Shown here in pieces: positions 25,604 through 34,368 of a DNA stretch of 64,000 nt. The translations under genes and the position numbers were made by a program. Below the pieces are notes generated by a model that worked only from the letters and a program-made list of their open reading frames with translations, did no database searches and was not told the DNA's origin. The stretch is from Ignavibacteriales bacterium (GTDB taxonomy: Bacteria; Bacteroidota; Ignavibacteria; Ignavibacteriales; Ignavibacteriaceae), in assembly GCA_016707285.1 (NCBI GenBank), contig JADJIA010000014.1:62001-126000 (forward strand), written 5' to 3'. The first letter of the stretch is position 1. The number at the start of each line of letters is the position of its first letter.

Positions 25604-26776
25604 ATGAAAAAACCTGAATTTATTAATGAAATGGTCAAAGAGGCGAAGAGGATTGTGGATACCCGGTCACTTATGCTCATAACCGTGGTAGTGCCTCCCA
25701 TCCTCTTCTTTCTCTTTGCTTACATATATCAGAGTGCATTGGTCAGACAGATTCCAATTTCGATAATTGACCATGATAACAGTGTAATCTCACGAACCGC
25801 AATCACCTCATTTGGTGCATCGCCATCCTTCACAATCAAAACTTATTATGCGTCGCTTGAAGAGGCAAAAGCAGGACTGATTTCGGGAGAAGTTGACGGA
25901 ATTGTGTTTATCCCGAAAAATTTTGAAAGGGATATAAAAAAGGGGAGGCAGGTTCATCCCGTTGTTTTTGCAAATGGCATCAATGTCATAAAAAGTAATT
26001 ACATAATGAGCGACGCTACAAAGATTTTTAAGATGATCTCAGGTGGTGTACTACTTAAAAAATTCAGGTCTTCGGGGATGACGGAAACACAGGCGATGGA
26101 GATAATAAATCCTGTAAGGTACGATTTTCAAACTCTGTATAATTCAAATTACAGCTATATCGATTTCCTTGTGCCGTCTCTGTGTGTTTTTGTCATTTTT
26201 ATGAGTCTTTCTCTTGCAGGTGCAACGGTTTTCAACCACGAGAAAATTGATGCCGGAGTTTTAACAAGTCAGATAAAATTTCCTGTAGGCTCGGTTTTTG
26301 GGAGGCTACTTCCATATGTTTTAATAAGTGCTGCCGATGCAATGGTGATGATCGGATTGATATTCCCGATTTTTAGTATAACGATGAGGGGGAGTGCATT
26401 TGAACTAATGCTTTTCACTTTCATTTTTGGGATTACGAGTGTCCTGCTTGGGATGGTTGTATCAGCAATAATTAAAAATTTAATGATGGCAACTCAGGTG
26501 ATTTTGTTTTTTACAACTCCTGCTTTTGTTTTCAGCGGGTTAACTTATCCTATATGGGCGATGCCGGGGACCCACCAGATATTCGCCAATATAATCCCCT
26601 ACACTCATTTTCTCGATGGGTTCATCAGAATCTATTTGATGGGAGAATCGTTGGGTGAACTTGGAATGCCGTTAAATTTACTGGTCGGAGGTACTTTAAT
26701 TTCTTTTGGATTATTGGTTCTGATTTTGAAATTTCAGTCTGTTTGGCATTTGCGGAAAGTTGGAGCAAAAGTATGA
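25604..26776 (+). CDS. ABC-2 type permease, first subunit
   Basis: A 390-residue membrane protein with an N-terminal helix ('SLMLITVVVPPILFFLFAYIY'), a large extracytoplasmic domain (about 50-165, including 'QIPISIIDHDNSVISR') and five C-terminal helices ('YIDFLVPSLCVFVIFMSLSL', 'PAFVFSGLTYPIWAMPG'). This is the ABC2_membrane_3 layout of YhhJ/YbhS-type exporters. It is 10 nt from the hlyD gene and overlaps the second permease by 4 nt. No ATPase subunit is encoded in the cluster. Confidence 0.9.
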   Translation: MKKPEFINEMVKEAKRIVDTRSLMLITVVVPPILFFLFAYIYQSALVRQIPISIIDHDNSVISRTAITSFGASPSFTIKTYYASLEEAKAGLISGEVDGIVFIPKNFERDIKKGRQVHPVVFANGINVIKSNYIMSDATKIFKMISGGVLLKKFRSSGMTETQAMEIINPVRYDFQTLYNSNYSYIDFLVPSLCVFVIFMSLSLAGATVFNHEKIDAGVLTSQIKFPVGSVFGRLLPYVLISAADAMVMIGLIFPIFSITMRGSAFELMLFTFIFGITSVLLGMVVSAIIKNLMMATQVILFFTTPAFVFSGLTYPIWAMPGTHQIFANIIPYTHFLDGFIRIYLMGESLGELGMPLNLLVGGTLISFGLLVLILKFQSVWHLRKVGAKV

Positions 26777-27942
26777 CTTCACGAATAAAAGGATTTTTTG
26801 CCATACTCCGGAGAGAACTTGTAGATCTTGTAAAAGATCGGGACATAATGATCCTTGTTCTGATCGCACCTGTTTTTTATTCGATATTTTATTCAACAAT
26901 TTATCTGAATAAAACCGAATTTGAGATTCCTGTAGCGGTGTTCGACAGAGATGAATCCACTCTTTCGCGTCAATATTTGAGTGATTTGGATGCCCATCAA
27001 TTAATTGAGGTGAAAGGTCATACCACCGATATCTCTGAAGCAGAAAATCTTCTTAAAAAGGAAGTTGTTCAGGGGGTTGTTATAATTCCTGAGGATTTTG
27101 AGAAATCCTTAAAATCGGGCAGGCATGTTTCAGTAAAAGTTTTGCTTAATACACACAGATTTCTTCACTCAAATGACATCAATAAAGCGGTAAACGAAAT
27201 CGGATTTGCATGGACAGAGCAGATCAGAATGAAGACCTTTAATCTGAAGGGGATACCAACTCATCAGGCCAGGGAATTGGTAGAGCCCGTAAAAGAGGAA
27301 ATCAGGTTTATGTTTAACCCGATGTTAACCTATGGTGATTTTCTTATCCCGGGTGTGCTGATCTTGATTCTACAACAAACTTTGCTTTTGGGGCTGGCAC
27401 AATCAATTGCAAAAGAACGACAAGAGGGCCGACTCGCTGTCTGGTTCGAAAATGGTCATCACAGCACTTCGGCAGCAATAACAGGAAAAACCATAATATA
27501 TTTCCTCCTTTTTGTTGTTTATTCCTTCTTTTTTATAACTTTTCATTACTGGTTTTTTGATATACCCTCTTATGCACCATTGTTTCAGACACTGATATTG
27601 ACAACTGTTTTTATATTCATCAATATTTCATTCACAGTTCTGATTGCATCCTTTTTTACAAATAAACCCGGTGTTTTGCAGGTTATTGCATTCACCTCTT
27701 ACCCCTTCTTTTTCCTCACAGGATTTGCCTGGCCCGAACTATCCTTCCCCCCTCTTATGGTTTGGCTTGGTGATCTGTTACCAATTAAACCTTTCCTTTC
27801 AGCTTTTATTAAAACGTTTCGGATGGGTGGGGATTTAGGTCTCATCATCCCTGAGCTCAATCATCTGTTTATTCTTGGAGTGGTCTATACTCTCCTTGCA
27901 TATTTCAGGATGAGATGGGTGTTTAAGCATTCAGATCATTAA
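26773..27942 (+). CDS. ABC-2 type permease, second subunit
   Basis: From ATG 26773, which overlaps the preceding stop (ATGA), the product has 389 residues. It has the same layout as its neighbour: N-terminal helix ('DIMILVLIAPVFYSIFYSTIY'), extracytoplasmic domain ('FEIPVAVFDRDESTLSRQYL') and five C-terminal helices ending 'YPFFFLTGFAWPE...'. The two permeases probably form a heterodimer. An upstream TTG (26743) would lie within the previous gene and is not needed. The cluster ends here without an ATP-binding protein, so the pair must borrow an ATPase from elsewhere or use another energy source. Confidence 0.88.
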   Translation: MTSRIKGFFAILRRELVDLVKDRDIMILVLIAPVFYSIFYSTIYLNKTEFEIPVAVFDRDESTLSRQYLSDLDAHQLIEVKGHTTDISEAENLLKKEVVQGVVIIPEDFEKSLKSGRHVSVKVLLNTHRFLHSNDINKAVNEIGFAWTEQIRMKTFNLKGIPTHQARELVEPVKEEIRFMFNPMLTYGDFLIPGVLILILQQTLLLGLAQSIAKERQEGRLAVWFENGHHSTSAAITGKTIIYFLLFVVYSFFFITFHYWFFDIPSYAPLFQTLILTTVFIFINISFTVLIASFFTNKPGVLQVIAFTSYPFFFLTGFAWPELSFPPLMVWLGDLLPIKPFLSAFIKTFRMGGDLGLIIPELNHLFILGVVYTLLAYFRMRWVFKHSDH

Positions 27943-28096
27943 CGAACTAAAACCGGTATCTTTTTTCGCTAAATGACCCGGCTTGGGTTGATAACAAAAT
28001 CCGTGACCGGAATATCAATATCATAAAAAACCGGTTCTTTTTTATTTTTTTGGTGTATTAAATAATAAAATTAATAATTTCTCTTGCGTTTTATTC
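27943..28096. other. Intergenic region downstream of the efflux operon
   Basis: The sequence contains ACCGGT-type words at both ends (27952 and about 28029), the second followed by a T-rich run (about 28035-28048). A long-loop hairpin of these could terminate the efflux transcript, but the loop of roughly 70-80 nt makes this weak. No cobalamin-riboswitch GCCACTG box was seen before the receptor. Confidence 0.3.
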
Positions 28097-28119
28097 TTAT
28101 TTAGACTAAGTTTAAATAA
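28097..28119. promoter_or_regulatory. Near-perfect 23-bp palindrome, candidate metalloregulator operator
   Basis: The arms TTATTTA (28097-28103) and TAAATAA (28113-28119) are perfect. With the inner GACT/AGTT bases, 10 of 11 base pairs match around a central A at 28108. It ends 26 nt before the start codon of a TonB-dependent receptor. Size, AT-richness and position fit a Fur- or DtxR/MntR-family operator that would derepress the receptor when a metal is scarce. Which regulator binds is inference. Confidence 0.65.
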
Positions 28120-28145
28120 CTCTTTAATATTTTTTTGAGACACAG

Positions 28146-30470
28146 ATGAAAACACTTACTAAATACATTGTAACAGTTCTATTATTAGTTTTATTCACAA
28201 CCAATTTCAAATTACTCGCTGCTTCCACAGGTGATCCTGATACCAAAAGTTTCAGAATAAGTGGAAAAATAGTTGAACACAAATCGGGTATTCCACTTTA
28301 CGGAGCAAATGTTGTTGTCACCGGAACCATGCAGGGATGTGCCACAGGGATGGATGGTGATTTTAAGATAGAAGGGATCAGGAAAGCCGAAGTTACGCTT
28401 GGTATTTCCATGATTGGATATAAATCAGAGAACATCACCATAAATCTGCTTGAAAAAGAGTCAGGTTATGAATTTACACTGCTGCCGTCACTTCTCGAGA
28501 TGGGGACTGTGGTTATTACGGGTACAAATTCGCGACAACTTTATGAAGATGCTTCAGTAAAAACTGAAATAGTAACCAAAAAACTGATTCAGCAGCAGGG
28601 GGCATGTAATCTTGCTCAGTCACTTGGACTTCAGACGGGTGTAATGGTCGAAAACGATTGCAACAACTGCAACTTCACTCAAGTCAGGATACTGGGGTTT
28701 GATGGTAAATATTCGCAGATTCTTATCGATGGTGATCCTGTTGTCAGTTCATTGGGTGGGGTTTATGGGCTTGAACATTACCCTCAGGAGATGATTGAGC
28801 AGATCGAAATAGTTAAGGGTGGTGGTTCGGCTCTCTACGGTGCCGGTGCTGTAGCCGGGACCATAAACATGATAACCAAACGACCCGCTTTTAACAGGTC
28901 AAGAATTGGCTTCTCCGGAAACTCTGCGGATGGAGCTTATGACCAGCAGATTGGTGCAGTAGCAGAACTCGTAAGCGAATCAGGAAATTCAGGGCTATTT
29001 ATTTTCGGCTCAACTCGTTCCAGATCCCCGTATGACAGAAACAAAGATGGCTTTACTGATCTCGGGAAACTTGACAATGAAACAATTGGAGTAAACAGTT
29101 TCTTTAGACCATTTGATGGATCAGAACTTGACATTTCGTTCCACAGGATTTTCGAAGATCGAAGAGGTGGCTCTGATATGGAAAAACCGGTTCACGAGGC
29201 AAGGGTTGCCGAATGGACAAAACATTATAAATGGGGTGGTAAAATTAAATGGAATCAAAATATTGGAAGTGATTTCAGGTACAGCATCAACTATGCATTC
29301 AGTTTACTAAAAAGAGATTCTTATTATGGCGGATTGGCAGATGACTCGCAGGAAGCCAGGCTTCAAGCCCTCGGATATTATGGTTTCTCGGAAAATCCCC
29401 TTCACACCGGTGGCGCTCAATTTCAATATTTGACAAGTGGACACAGTTTCACAGGAGGAATACAGTACAATAACGATAAACTGCTCGATCAGAGTGTCTC
29501 ATCCGCTGCATATTATGTGGATGAGGTGTTTGAAAATCTGGGAGTTTTCTTCCAGGATGAATTTTCACTTGGAAGAAACAATGAACTGAATCTCGTCGCA
29601 GGAGTAAGACTTGATAAACATTCAGCACTTGAAAACTGGATAATTTCACCCAGAATCAGCTTAAAATATCAAATTTTTGAATCATTAAAATTCAGAGCAG
29701 GTTACACTTCGGGATTTAAGGCTCCACAAATATTTGATGAAGACCTTCATATTTGTGGTCTTGAAGGAACCCAAAGAGTGATCAGGAACGCCGCAGGATT
29801 GCGTGAAGAGAGAAGCAGCACATTAAGTGCCGGGATCGAATTCCTGGATTTTGTTATGGAGATTCCGGTTATGCTTGGAATTACTGCATTTCACACCGGG
29901 TTGAATGATGCGTACGCAGATGAACTTGTGTCGAAAGAGGGAAATATTGAGTTCTGGGAGAGGGTAAACAGTTCGGGCGCCTATGTAAGAGGACTTGAGA
30001 TTGATTTTGGAGTTAAACCGGTGAGCAAACTCGAAGTTAGAGCCGGCTTAACAATTAAAGAAAACAAATACAACGACCCTGTTACCGATTTTAATACCAC
30101 CGAATTTTTAAGAACACCTGACCATTTTGGATTTGTTAGAGTATCATGGGAGCTCGAAAATGGATTTAGCTTCTTCGGGTCAATGAAATATTCAGGAAGT
30201 ATGTATGTACCACACGAGATTGTGGTTGACTATCAGAATGATCCTTTGCTTGAGTTGGTGAAAAGTCAATCATTTGTAGAGTTTGATCTTTCAGTTTCGA
30301 AAACAATTGAGATTCTTCCCAAAACAAATACCATAATTACAGTTGGCGTTAAAAATCTGACTGACGCTTTCCAGCCTGATCTCGACTTTGGAATTTCCAA
30401 AGACCCCGGTTATGTTTATGGTCCCGGTTCACCAAGAACCTATTTTGTTAATGTTAACCTTAACCTGTAG
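28146..30470 (+). CDS. TonB-dependent outer-membrane receptor
   Basis: A 774-residue receptor. After the signal peptide ('VTVLLLVLFTTNFKLLAAS') there is a carboxypeptidase-regulatory-like domain (about 35-115, 'SGKIVEHKSGIPLYGANVVV'), a plug domain (about 120-230) with 'QVRILGFDGKYSQILIDGDP', and 'IEIVKGGGSALYGAGAVAGT', then a ~540-residue beta barrel ending in a Phe-poor strand 'YFVNVNLNL'. The plug has a 'CNNCNFTQVR' Cys pair that recurs in one subgroup of Bacteroidota receptors for metal complexes or related ligands. The ligand is not known. The upstream palindrome suggests metal regulation. A bidirectional terminator follows. Confidence 0.92.
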   Translation: MKTLTKYIVTVLLLVLFTTNFKLLAASTGDPDTKSFRISGKIVEHKSGIPLYGANVVVTGTMQGCATGMDGDFKIEGIRKAEVTLGISMIGYKSENITINLLEKESGYEFTLLPSLLEMGTVVITGTNSRQLYEDASVKTEIVTKKLIQQQGACNLAQSLGLQTGVMVENDCNNCNFTQVRILGFDGKYSQILIDGDPVVSSLGGVYGLEHYPQEMIEQIEIVKGGGSALYGAGAVAGTINMITKRPAFNRSRIGFSGNSADGAYDQQIGAVAELVSESGNSGLFIFGSTRSRSPYDRNKDGFTDLGKLDNETIGVNSFFRPFDGSELDISFHRIFEDRRGGSDMEKPVHEARVAEWTKHYKWGGKIKWNQNIGSDFRYSINYAFSLLKRDSYYGGLADDSQEARLQALGYYGFSENPLHTGGAQFQYLTSGHSFTGGIQYNNDKLLDQSVSSAAYYVDEVFENLGVFFQDEFSLGRNNELNLVAGVRLDKHSALENWIISPRISLKYQIFESLKFRAGYTSGFKAPQIFDEDLHICGLEGTQRVIRNAAGLREERSSTLSAGIEFLDFVMEIPVMLGITAFHTGLNDAYADELVSKEGNIEFWERVNSSGAYVRGLEIDFGVKPVSKLEVRAGLTIKENKYNDPVTDFNTTEFLRTPDHFGFVRVSWELENGFSFFGSMKYSGSMYVPHEIVVDYQNDPLLELVKSQSFVEFDLSVSKTIEILPKTNTIITVGVKNLTDAFQPDLDFGISKDPGYVYGPGSPRTYFVNVNLNL

Positions 30471-30482
30471 TTCGTAAACAAA

Positions 30483-30517
30483 AAAAGGCTGTTCGGAATT
30501 TTTCCGGACAGCCTTTT
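30483..30517. terminator. Bidirectional terminator between convergent genes
   Basis: The arms at 30483-30496 (AAAAGGCTGTTCGG) and 30504-30517 pair with a G-T wobble, giving a stem flanked by A and T runs on both sides. It serves both the receptor gene (+) and the DHS-like gene (-), whose stop lies 20 nt away. Confidence 0.88.
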
Positions 30518-30536
30518 GTAATTTAATTAGTCTGAA

Positions 30537-31577
30537 TTAAGCTGTTACAGTTTCCTGCTCAAGAACTTTTGTAAATTCGCGCGCTTCTCTTCCGATGTGG
30601 GCACCTTTATGGTAGGCGTAACCCGTGATCAGAGGCATTGCAATGGTTGCTTCCGAGTAAACCATCTGTTCATAAACAAGATCAACCTTGCCCCATGAAC
30701 TGGCTTCTTTAAGAGTGCTACCGGAGAGGGCTCCGTCTCTTTCATCTGCCACGGTAACCTGAATTGCATATTTATGCATAGGAGCGTCACCTTCGAGAAT
30801 TTCAGCAGCTACAACGATATCCTGAGTAAAGTTCTTGGGAACCCCGCCGCCAATCATGTAAATTCCGGATTCTCCACTTGCAATCTTTATTTTTGTCAAT
30901 TCAAGAAAGTCTTTTGCAGCATCGAGAGTAACATGTGACTTTGGATTTTTGGTCTGGTGCATTACAAATCCAAATCCAGCCGAGCAGTCGCTGAAAGCCG
31001 GAACAAAAATTGGAACATTCTTTTTGTAACATGCATAAATGATGCTGTCGTCGCATTTTGGACCTACTGTATCGAGATACTTACCAAACTCTTTCAAATA
31101 TTCTCTGGAGGAATAAGCACCCGGTTCCATCGAGTCAAATATTTGAGCTGTTGTATCATCACAAACTCTAAGTTCATCCTCATCGATGTAGGTATCATAA
31201 ATTCTGTCAATGGCAAGTTCTCTTAATTCGGCATCGCTTACAAATGGAGTACCAATATAATGTTTAAAGCCAAGAGCCTCGAAAAAGTCCTGATCGACCA
31301 TATTGGCACCGGTTGAGACAATAGCATCAACCATATTGTTCATAACCATGTCATAAACAACTTTTTTTAGACCTGCAGAGAATAACGATCCGGCTAAAGT
31401 AAGAATAACTGAGCAATCTTTATCACGAAGCATCATATCATAAATTCTGGCGGCTCTATTAAGGTTCCGAGCCTGGAAAGCCATTTTCTCCATTGCATCC
31501 ACCAATGGGGCAACATTGTGTTCTTTAATGTCAATATGTTCAATAACACCGTTCAAGTAATCTGACTTTTGGGGCAT
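30537..31577 (-). CDS. Deoxyhypusine synthase-like protein
   Basis: A 346-residue member of the deoxyhypusine synthase family. It has 'LAGSLFSAGLKKVVYDMV' and 'IVSTGANMVDQDFFEALG' (NAD-binding region), 'VPIFVPAFSDCSAGFGFV', and 'SGSTLKEASSWGKVD', in which K297 corresponds to the Lys that forms the enzyme-imine intermediate. Bacteria lack eIF5A, and bacterial homologs studied so far act on polyamines (for example homospermidine synthesis from putrescine/spermidine). Together with aguA/aguB this suggests polyamine metabolism. The exact product is inference. The gene is monocistronic and diverges from the type IX cargo gene. Confidence 0.9.
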   Translation of the reverse strand: MPQKSDYLNGVIEHIDIKEHNVAPLVDAMEKMAFQARNLNRAARIYDMMLRDKDCSVILTLAGSLFSAGLKKVVYDMVMNNMVDAIVSTGANMVDQDFFEALGFKHYIGTPFVSDAELRELAIDRIYDTYIDEDELRVCDDTTAQIFDSMEPGAYSSREYLKEFGKYLDTVGPKCDDSIIYACYKKNVPIFVPAFSDCSAGFGFVMHQTKNPKSHVTLDAAKDFLELTKIKIASGESGIYMIGGGVPKNFTQDIVVAAEILEGDAPMHKYAIQVTVADERDGALSGSTLKEASSWGKVDLVYEQMVYSEATIAMPLITGYAYHKGAHIGREAREFTKVLEQETVTA

Positions 31578-31963
31578 TTATTGTGACTCCTTCCGTTGAA
31601 GTTTGAAATAAAAAAATAATTAACCTGCAATAAAGTAATATCTTTAAGAAAATACAATCAAATTAGATGAAACGGTAAAATTTCCTTATGAATAGTTAAA
31701 ATTGTTGTGTTAGCAAAAAAAAATTCTGTTTTTCTTACGATAGATATTGGAATTCAAAAAAATTATTACTAACTTGCAAGAGCTTATTGTGATCTATATC
31801 AAAATGCCAAATGATGATTTTAATTGTGTGTAAACAGGCAGTTGATGTTTAATTATTAATTAGAAAATTGTTTCCGGGCAAGGATGAAAACCAATCTTCG
31901 CACGGTATTAATTAAATAAGAATCTAAACAACTCATCATCAACAAATTAATTTGAGGCAACAA
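31578..31963. other. Divergent intergenic region, DHS-like gene / type IX cargo gene
   Basis: About 385 bp of AT-rich sequence between divergent genes that should hold two promoters. I saw no strong palindrome. A short region near 31871-31903 is more GC-rich than its surroundings and may be part of the 5' UTR of the cargo gene. A GAGG ribosome site lies just ahead of ATG 31964. Confidence 0.4.
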
Positions 31964-34123
31964 ATGAAAAAATTGTTCCTTGTTGTATTCACCCTTTTCT
32001 TTGTAACAGGAATTTCCTGGGCGCAGAATGGCGCTGAAAAGAATGTAACGGGTAAAACGTACACAACTGCAGAAAAAATGAAAATTGATCTGCTTGGCTA
32101 TCCTGCAACCGACTGGTCACAGGGCAACCCTCATCATGTAACAGGTATTGTTAAATGGTCACAGGGATTTGAAGATGCAACTTTCCCTCCAACCGGATGG
32201 GCAGTTCATCAGCTTGATGGGGGCGCAAATACATGGCTCCGTTATACATCAGCACCCATTTTTGGCACAGCTTCTGCGTCAGTAAGATGGGAATCCGGCA
32301 CTTTGGCAAACGACGACTGGTTAGTTACACCATCATTCCTCGTTGATGCGGCCGATAAACTTAACTTTTATGCTGTTGGTTCTTCTTCCTATACTGACTC
32401 AGTCATCGTTTATGCTTCAACCACAGGTGGAGTTCCTCCTACAGGATACACAAGGATCGCAGCTTTCAGACCTTTGGCAGCTCCTGCTCAGAGATTTGAA
32501 GTTTCACTTGCTGCTTTTGGTGGACAGACCATATATCTCGCTTTCCAGTATAAAGAGCTTGATATGTTGAGACTCTATCTCGACAGTGTTTATGTTGAAA
32601 CCGGTGTTCCAAACGATGTTGGTATGGTTTCGCACAATGTTGGTGGCGAAATGAATGCCGGAGCTTTTACTCCTATGGCAACCGTAAAGAACTTTGGTTC
32701 TGCTACACAGACATTTAACGTTACAATGACAATCAACCCAGGTGGCTACACTTCAACAAAGACTGTTACAGGTCTTGCTGCAGATCAGTCACAGGATGTA
32801 ACTTTTGATTCATGGACAGCAGGAACAGGTTCATTTGTTGGAAAAGCTTACACTCAGCTTGCCGGCGATCAAAACCCTGCAAACGATACTTTAAGCCGCA
32901 CTGCTCTCATAGTTGAATACATCTATGACAACGGTCCATTGCTTACAAATCCCGGTGGCGGTTTTGGTGGTGCAGATCTTTCAGCCCTTCAGGCAACTAC
33001 ACTCAATATTCTTGGAAACGGTGTACAAGTTACAGCCAACAACTGGCTTACAGACGACTTTACAGTTCCTGCAAATGAATCATGGTCAATTGATGCCTTT
33101 AAGTTCTTCTCATATCAGACAGGTTCTACAACTACTCCAACCTACACTGGTGCCAGAGTTGTGATTTATAATGGCAGACCTGACCTACCAACAAGTACCA
33201 TAGTATTTGGTGATGAGACAACTGAGAGATTTGTTGGCGCATCATGGACAGGAATGTATCGTGCAACAGATGCCGCTCCCACAGGAAACACAAGACCTAT
33301 CATGGGTATTCTTGCAAACGCTCCAGTAGTTCTTCAACCCGGTAACTATTGGGTATTGTACGCCCTTGCCGGAACACTCTCTTCAGGTCCTTGGACTCCT
33401 CCAATTTCAATTATTGGAACTTTTGAGACCGGTAATTCATGGGCAAGACAATCAAACGTATGGTTGCCATTTAGAGATTCAGCAGTTGGTGCCCCTTCCG
33501 GATATGCCCAAGGTCTTCCATTTAAAATAGTTGGTAATGTTCAGCCTGTTCCTGTTGAATTAACTTCTTTCATCGGTACAGTAATTAAAAATGATGTAAC
33601 ATTAGCCTGGACTACAGCAACAGAGACCAATAACATGGGATTTGAAGTTGAGAGAAAATCAACAACCGGTTCATTTGAAAAAGTTGGATATGTAAGTGGT
33701 AATGGTACCACAACACAAGCCAAAGAATATGCTTTTATAGATGCAGGACTTGCTTCAGGCAAATATTCCTACAGACTTAAACAAGTGGATTTCGATGGCA
33801 CATCTGAATATTCAAATGCAATTGAAGTTGATGTTAATGTTCCTTCTGAATATAGCTTGACTCAGAACTTCCCAAATCCATTTAATCCTTCAACCTCAAT
33901 ACAGTTTGCTCTTAAATCAGATGCAAAAGTTACATTGAGATTGTTTGATGCTCTTGGTCAGGAAGTAAGAACAATTCTTAACGACAATTATGCTACCGGC
34001 AACTATAAAATTGATTTCAACGCTACCGGCTTAAACAGTGGTGTTTATTTCTATACTATAGATGCTTCAGGTGTTGATGGCAGCAAATTCACTGCTACCA
34101 AAAAAATGATACTTATGAAATAA
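31964..34123 (+). CDS. Secreted type IX cargo protein with cleaved-adhesin-like domain
   Basis: From ATG 31964 (GAGG site upstream; TTG 31952 rejected) the product has 719 residues. The signal peptide 'KLFLVVFTLFFVTGISWAQ' is followed by a cleaved-adhesin/choice-of-anchor-J module starting 'GFEDATFPPTGWAVHQL' (about 65-210), a CARDB-like region ('NDVGMVSHNVGGEMNAG'), a further beta domain, a 'VPVELTSFIGTVIKNDVTLAW' fibronectin-like segment and the sorting tail 'LTQNFPNPFNPSTSIQFALK' to 'TATKKMILMK'. It would be exported through the type IX system and anchored or released. Function beyond adhesion or binding is unknown. It is adjacent to a second cargo gene with a near-identical tail. Confidence 0.88.
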   Translation: MKKLFLVVFTLFFVTGISWAQNGAEKNVTGKTYTTAEKMKIDLLGYPATDWSQGNPHHVTGIVKWSQGFEDATFPPTGWAVHQLDGGANTWLRYTSAPIFGTASASVRWESGTLANDDWLVTPSFLVDAADKLNFYAVGSSSYTDSVIVYASTTGGVPPTGYTRIAAFRPLAAPAQRFEVSLAAFGGQTIYLAFQYKELDMLRLYLDSVYVETGVPNDVGMVSHNVGGEMNAGAFTPMATVKNFGSATQTFNVTMTINPGGYTSTKTVTGLAADQSQDVTFDSWTAGTGSFVGKAYTQLAGDQNPANDTLSRTALIVEYIYDNGPLLTNPGGGFGGADLSALQATTLNILGNGVQVTANNWLTDDFTVPANESWSIDAFKFFSYQTGSTTTPTYTGARVVIYNGRPDLPTSTIVFGDETTERFVGASWTGMYRATDAAPTGNTRPIMGILANAPVVLQPGNYWVLYALAGTLSSGPWTPPISIIGTFETGNSWARQSNVWLPFRDSAVGAPSGYAQGLPFKIVGNVQPVPVELTSFIGTVIKNDVTLAWTTATETNNMGFEVERKSTTGSFEKVGYVSGNGTTTQAKEYAFIDAGLASGKYSYRLKQVDFDGTSEYSNAIEVDVNVPSEYSLTQNFPNPFNPSTSIQFALKSDAKVTLRLFDALGQEVRTILNDNYATGNYKIDFNATGLNSGVYFYTIDASGVDGSKFTATKKMILMK
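33541..34123 (+). repeat. Duplicated type IX tail, copy A
   Basis: This segment (fibronectin-like part plus sorting domain) is closely similar to 34981-35559. Protein blocks 'ATETNNMGFEVERKS' and 'DGSKFTATKKMILMK' are shared, and more than 30 nucleotides around the stop are nearly identical. Related terminators follow both copies. Confidence 0.75.
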
Positions 34124-34190
34124 ATTTCAGGTATCAGGTATTAATTATCAGGTATTATTACCGAATAATATTTTACTGAATCTGTATTTA

Positions 34191-34223
34191 AAAGCTGCTC
34201 TTGAAAAAGGGCAGCTTTTTTTT
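34191..34223 (+). terminator. Terminator after first type IX cargo gene
   Basis: AAAGCTGC (34191-34198) pairs with GCAGCTTT (34211-34218), followed by a T run. The stem is essentially the same as those at 35633 and 52793. Confidence 0.88.
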
Positions 34224-34368
34224 GTTTTAGGTGTGTTTATATCAGAATATTTTTTTATATTATTAGTGTATTTCAATGAAAAATTGTAATTTCCGTTACG
34301 GATAATGTTCAATTTGTAATAACTTGTTCAAGAATAACTATCTATCAATCACTAACAATGAGGTAAAA

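Noticed and set aside
27943..28145. Cobalamin riboswitch ahead of the TonB receptor
   Set aside because: No GCCACTG box or the expected multi-stem core is visible; a 23-bp palindrome explains the regulation better.
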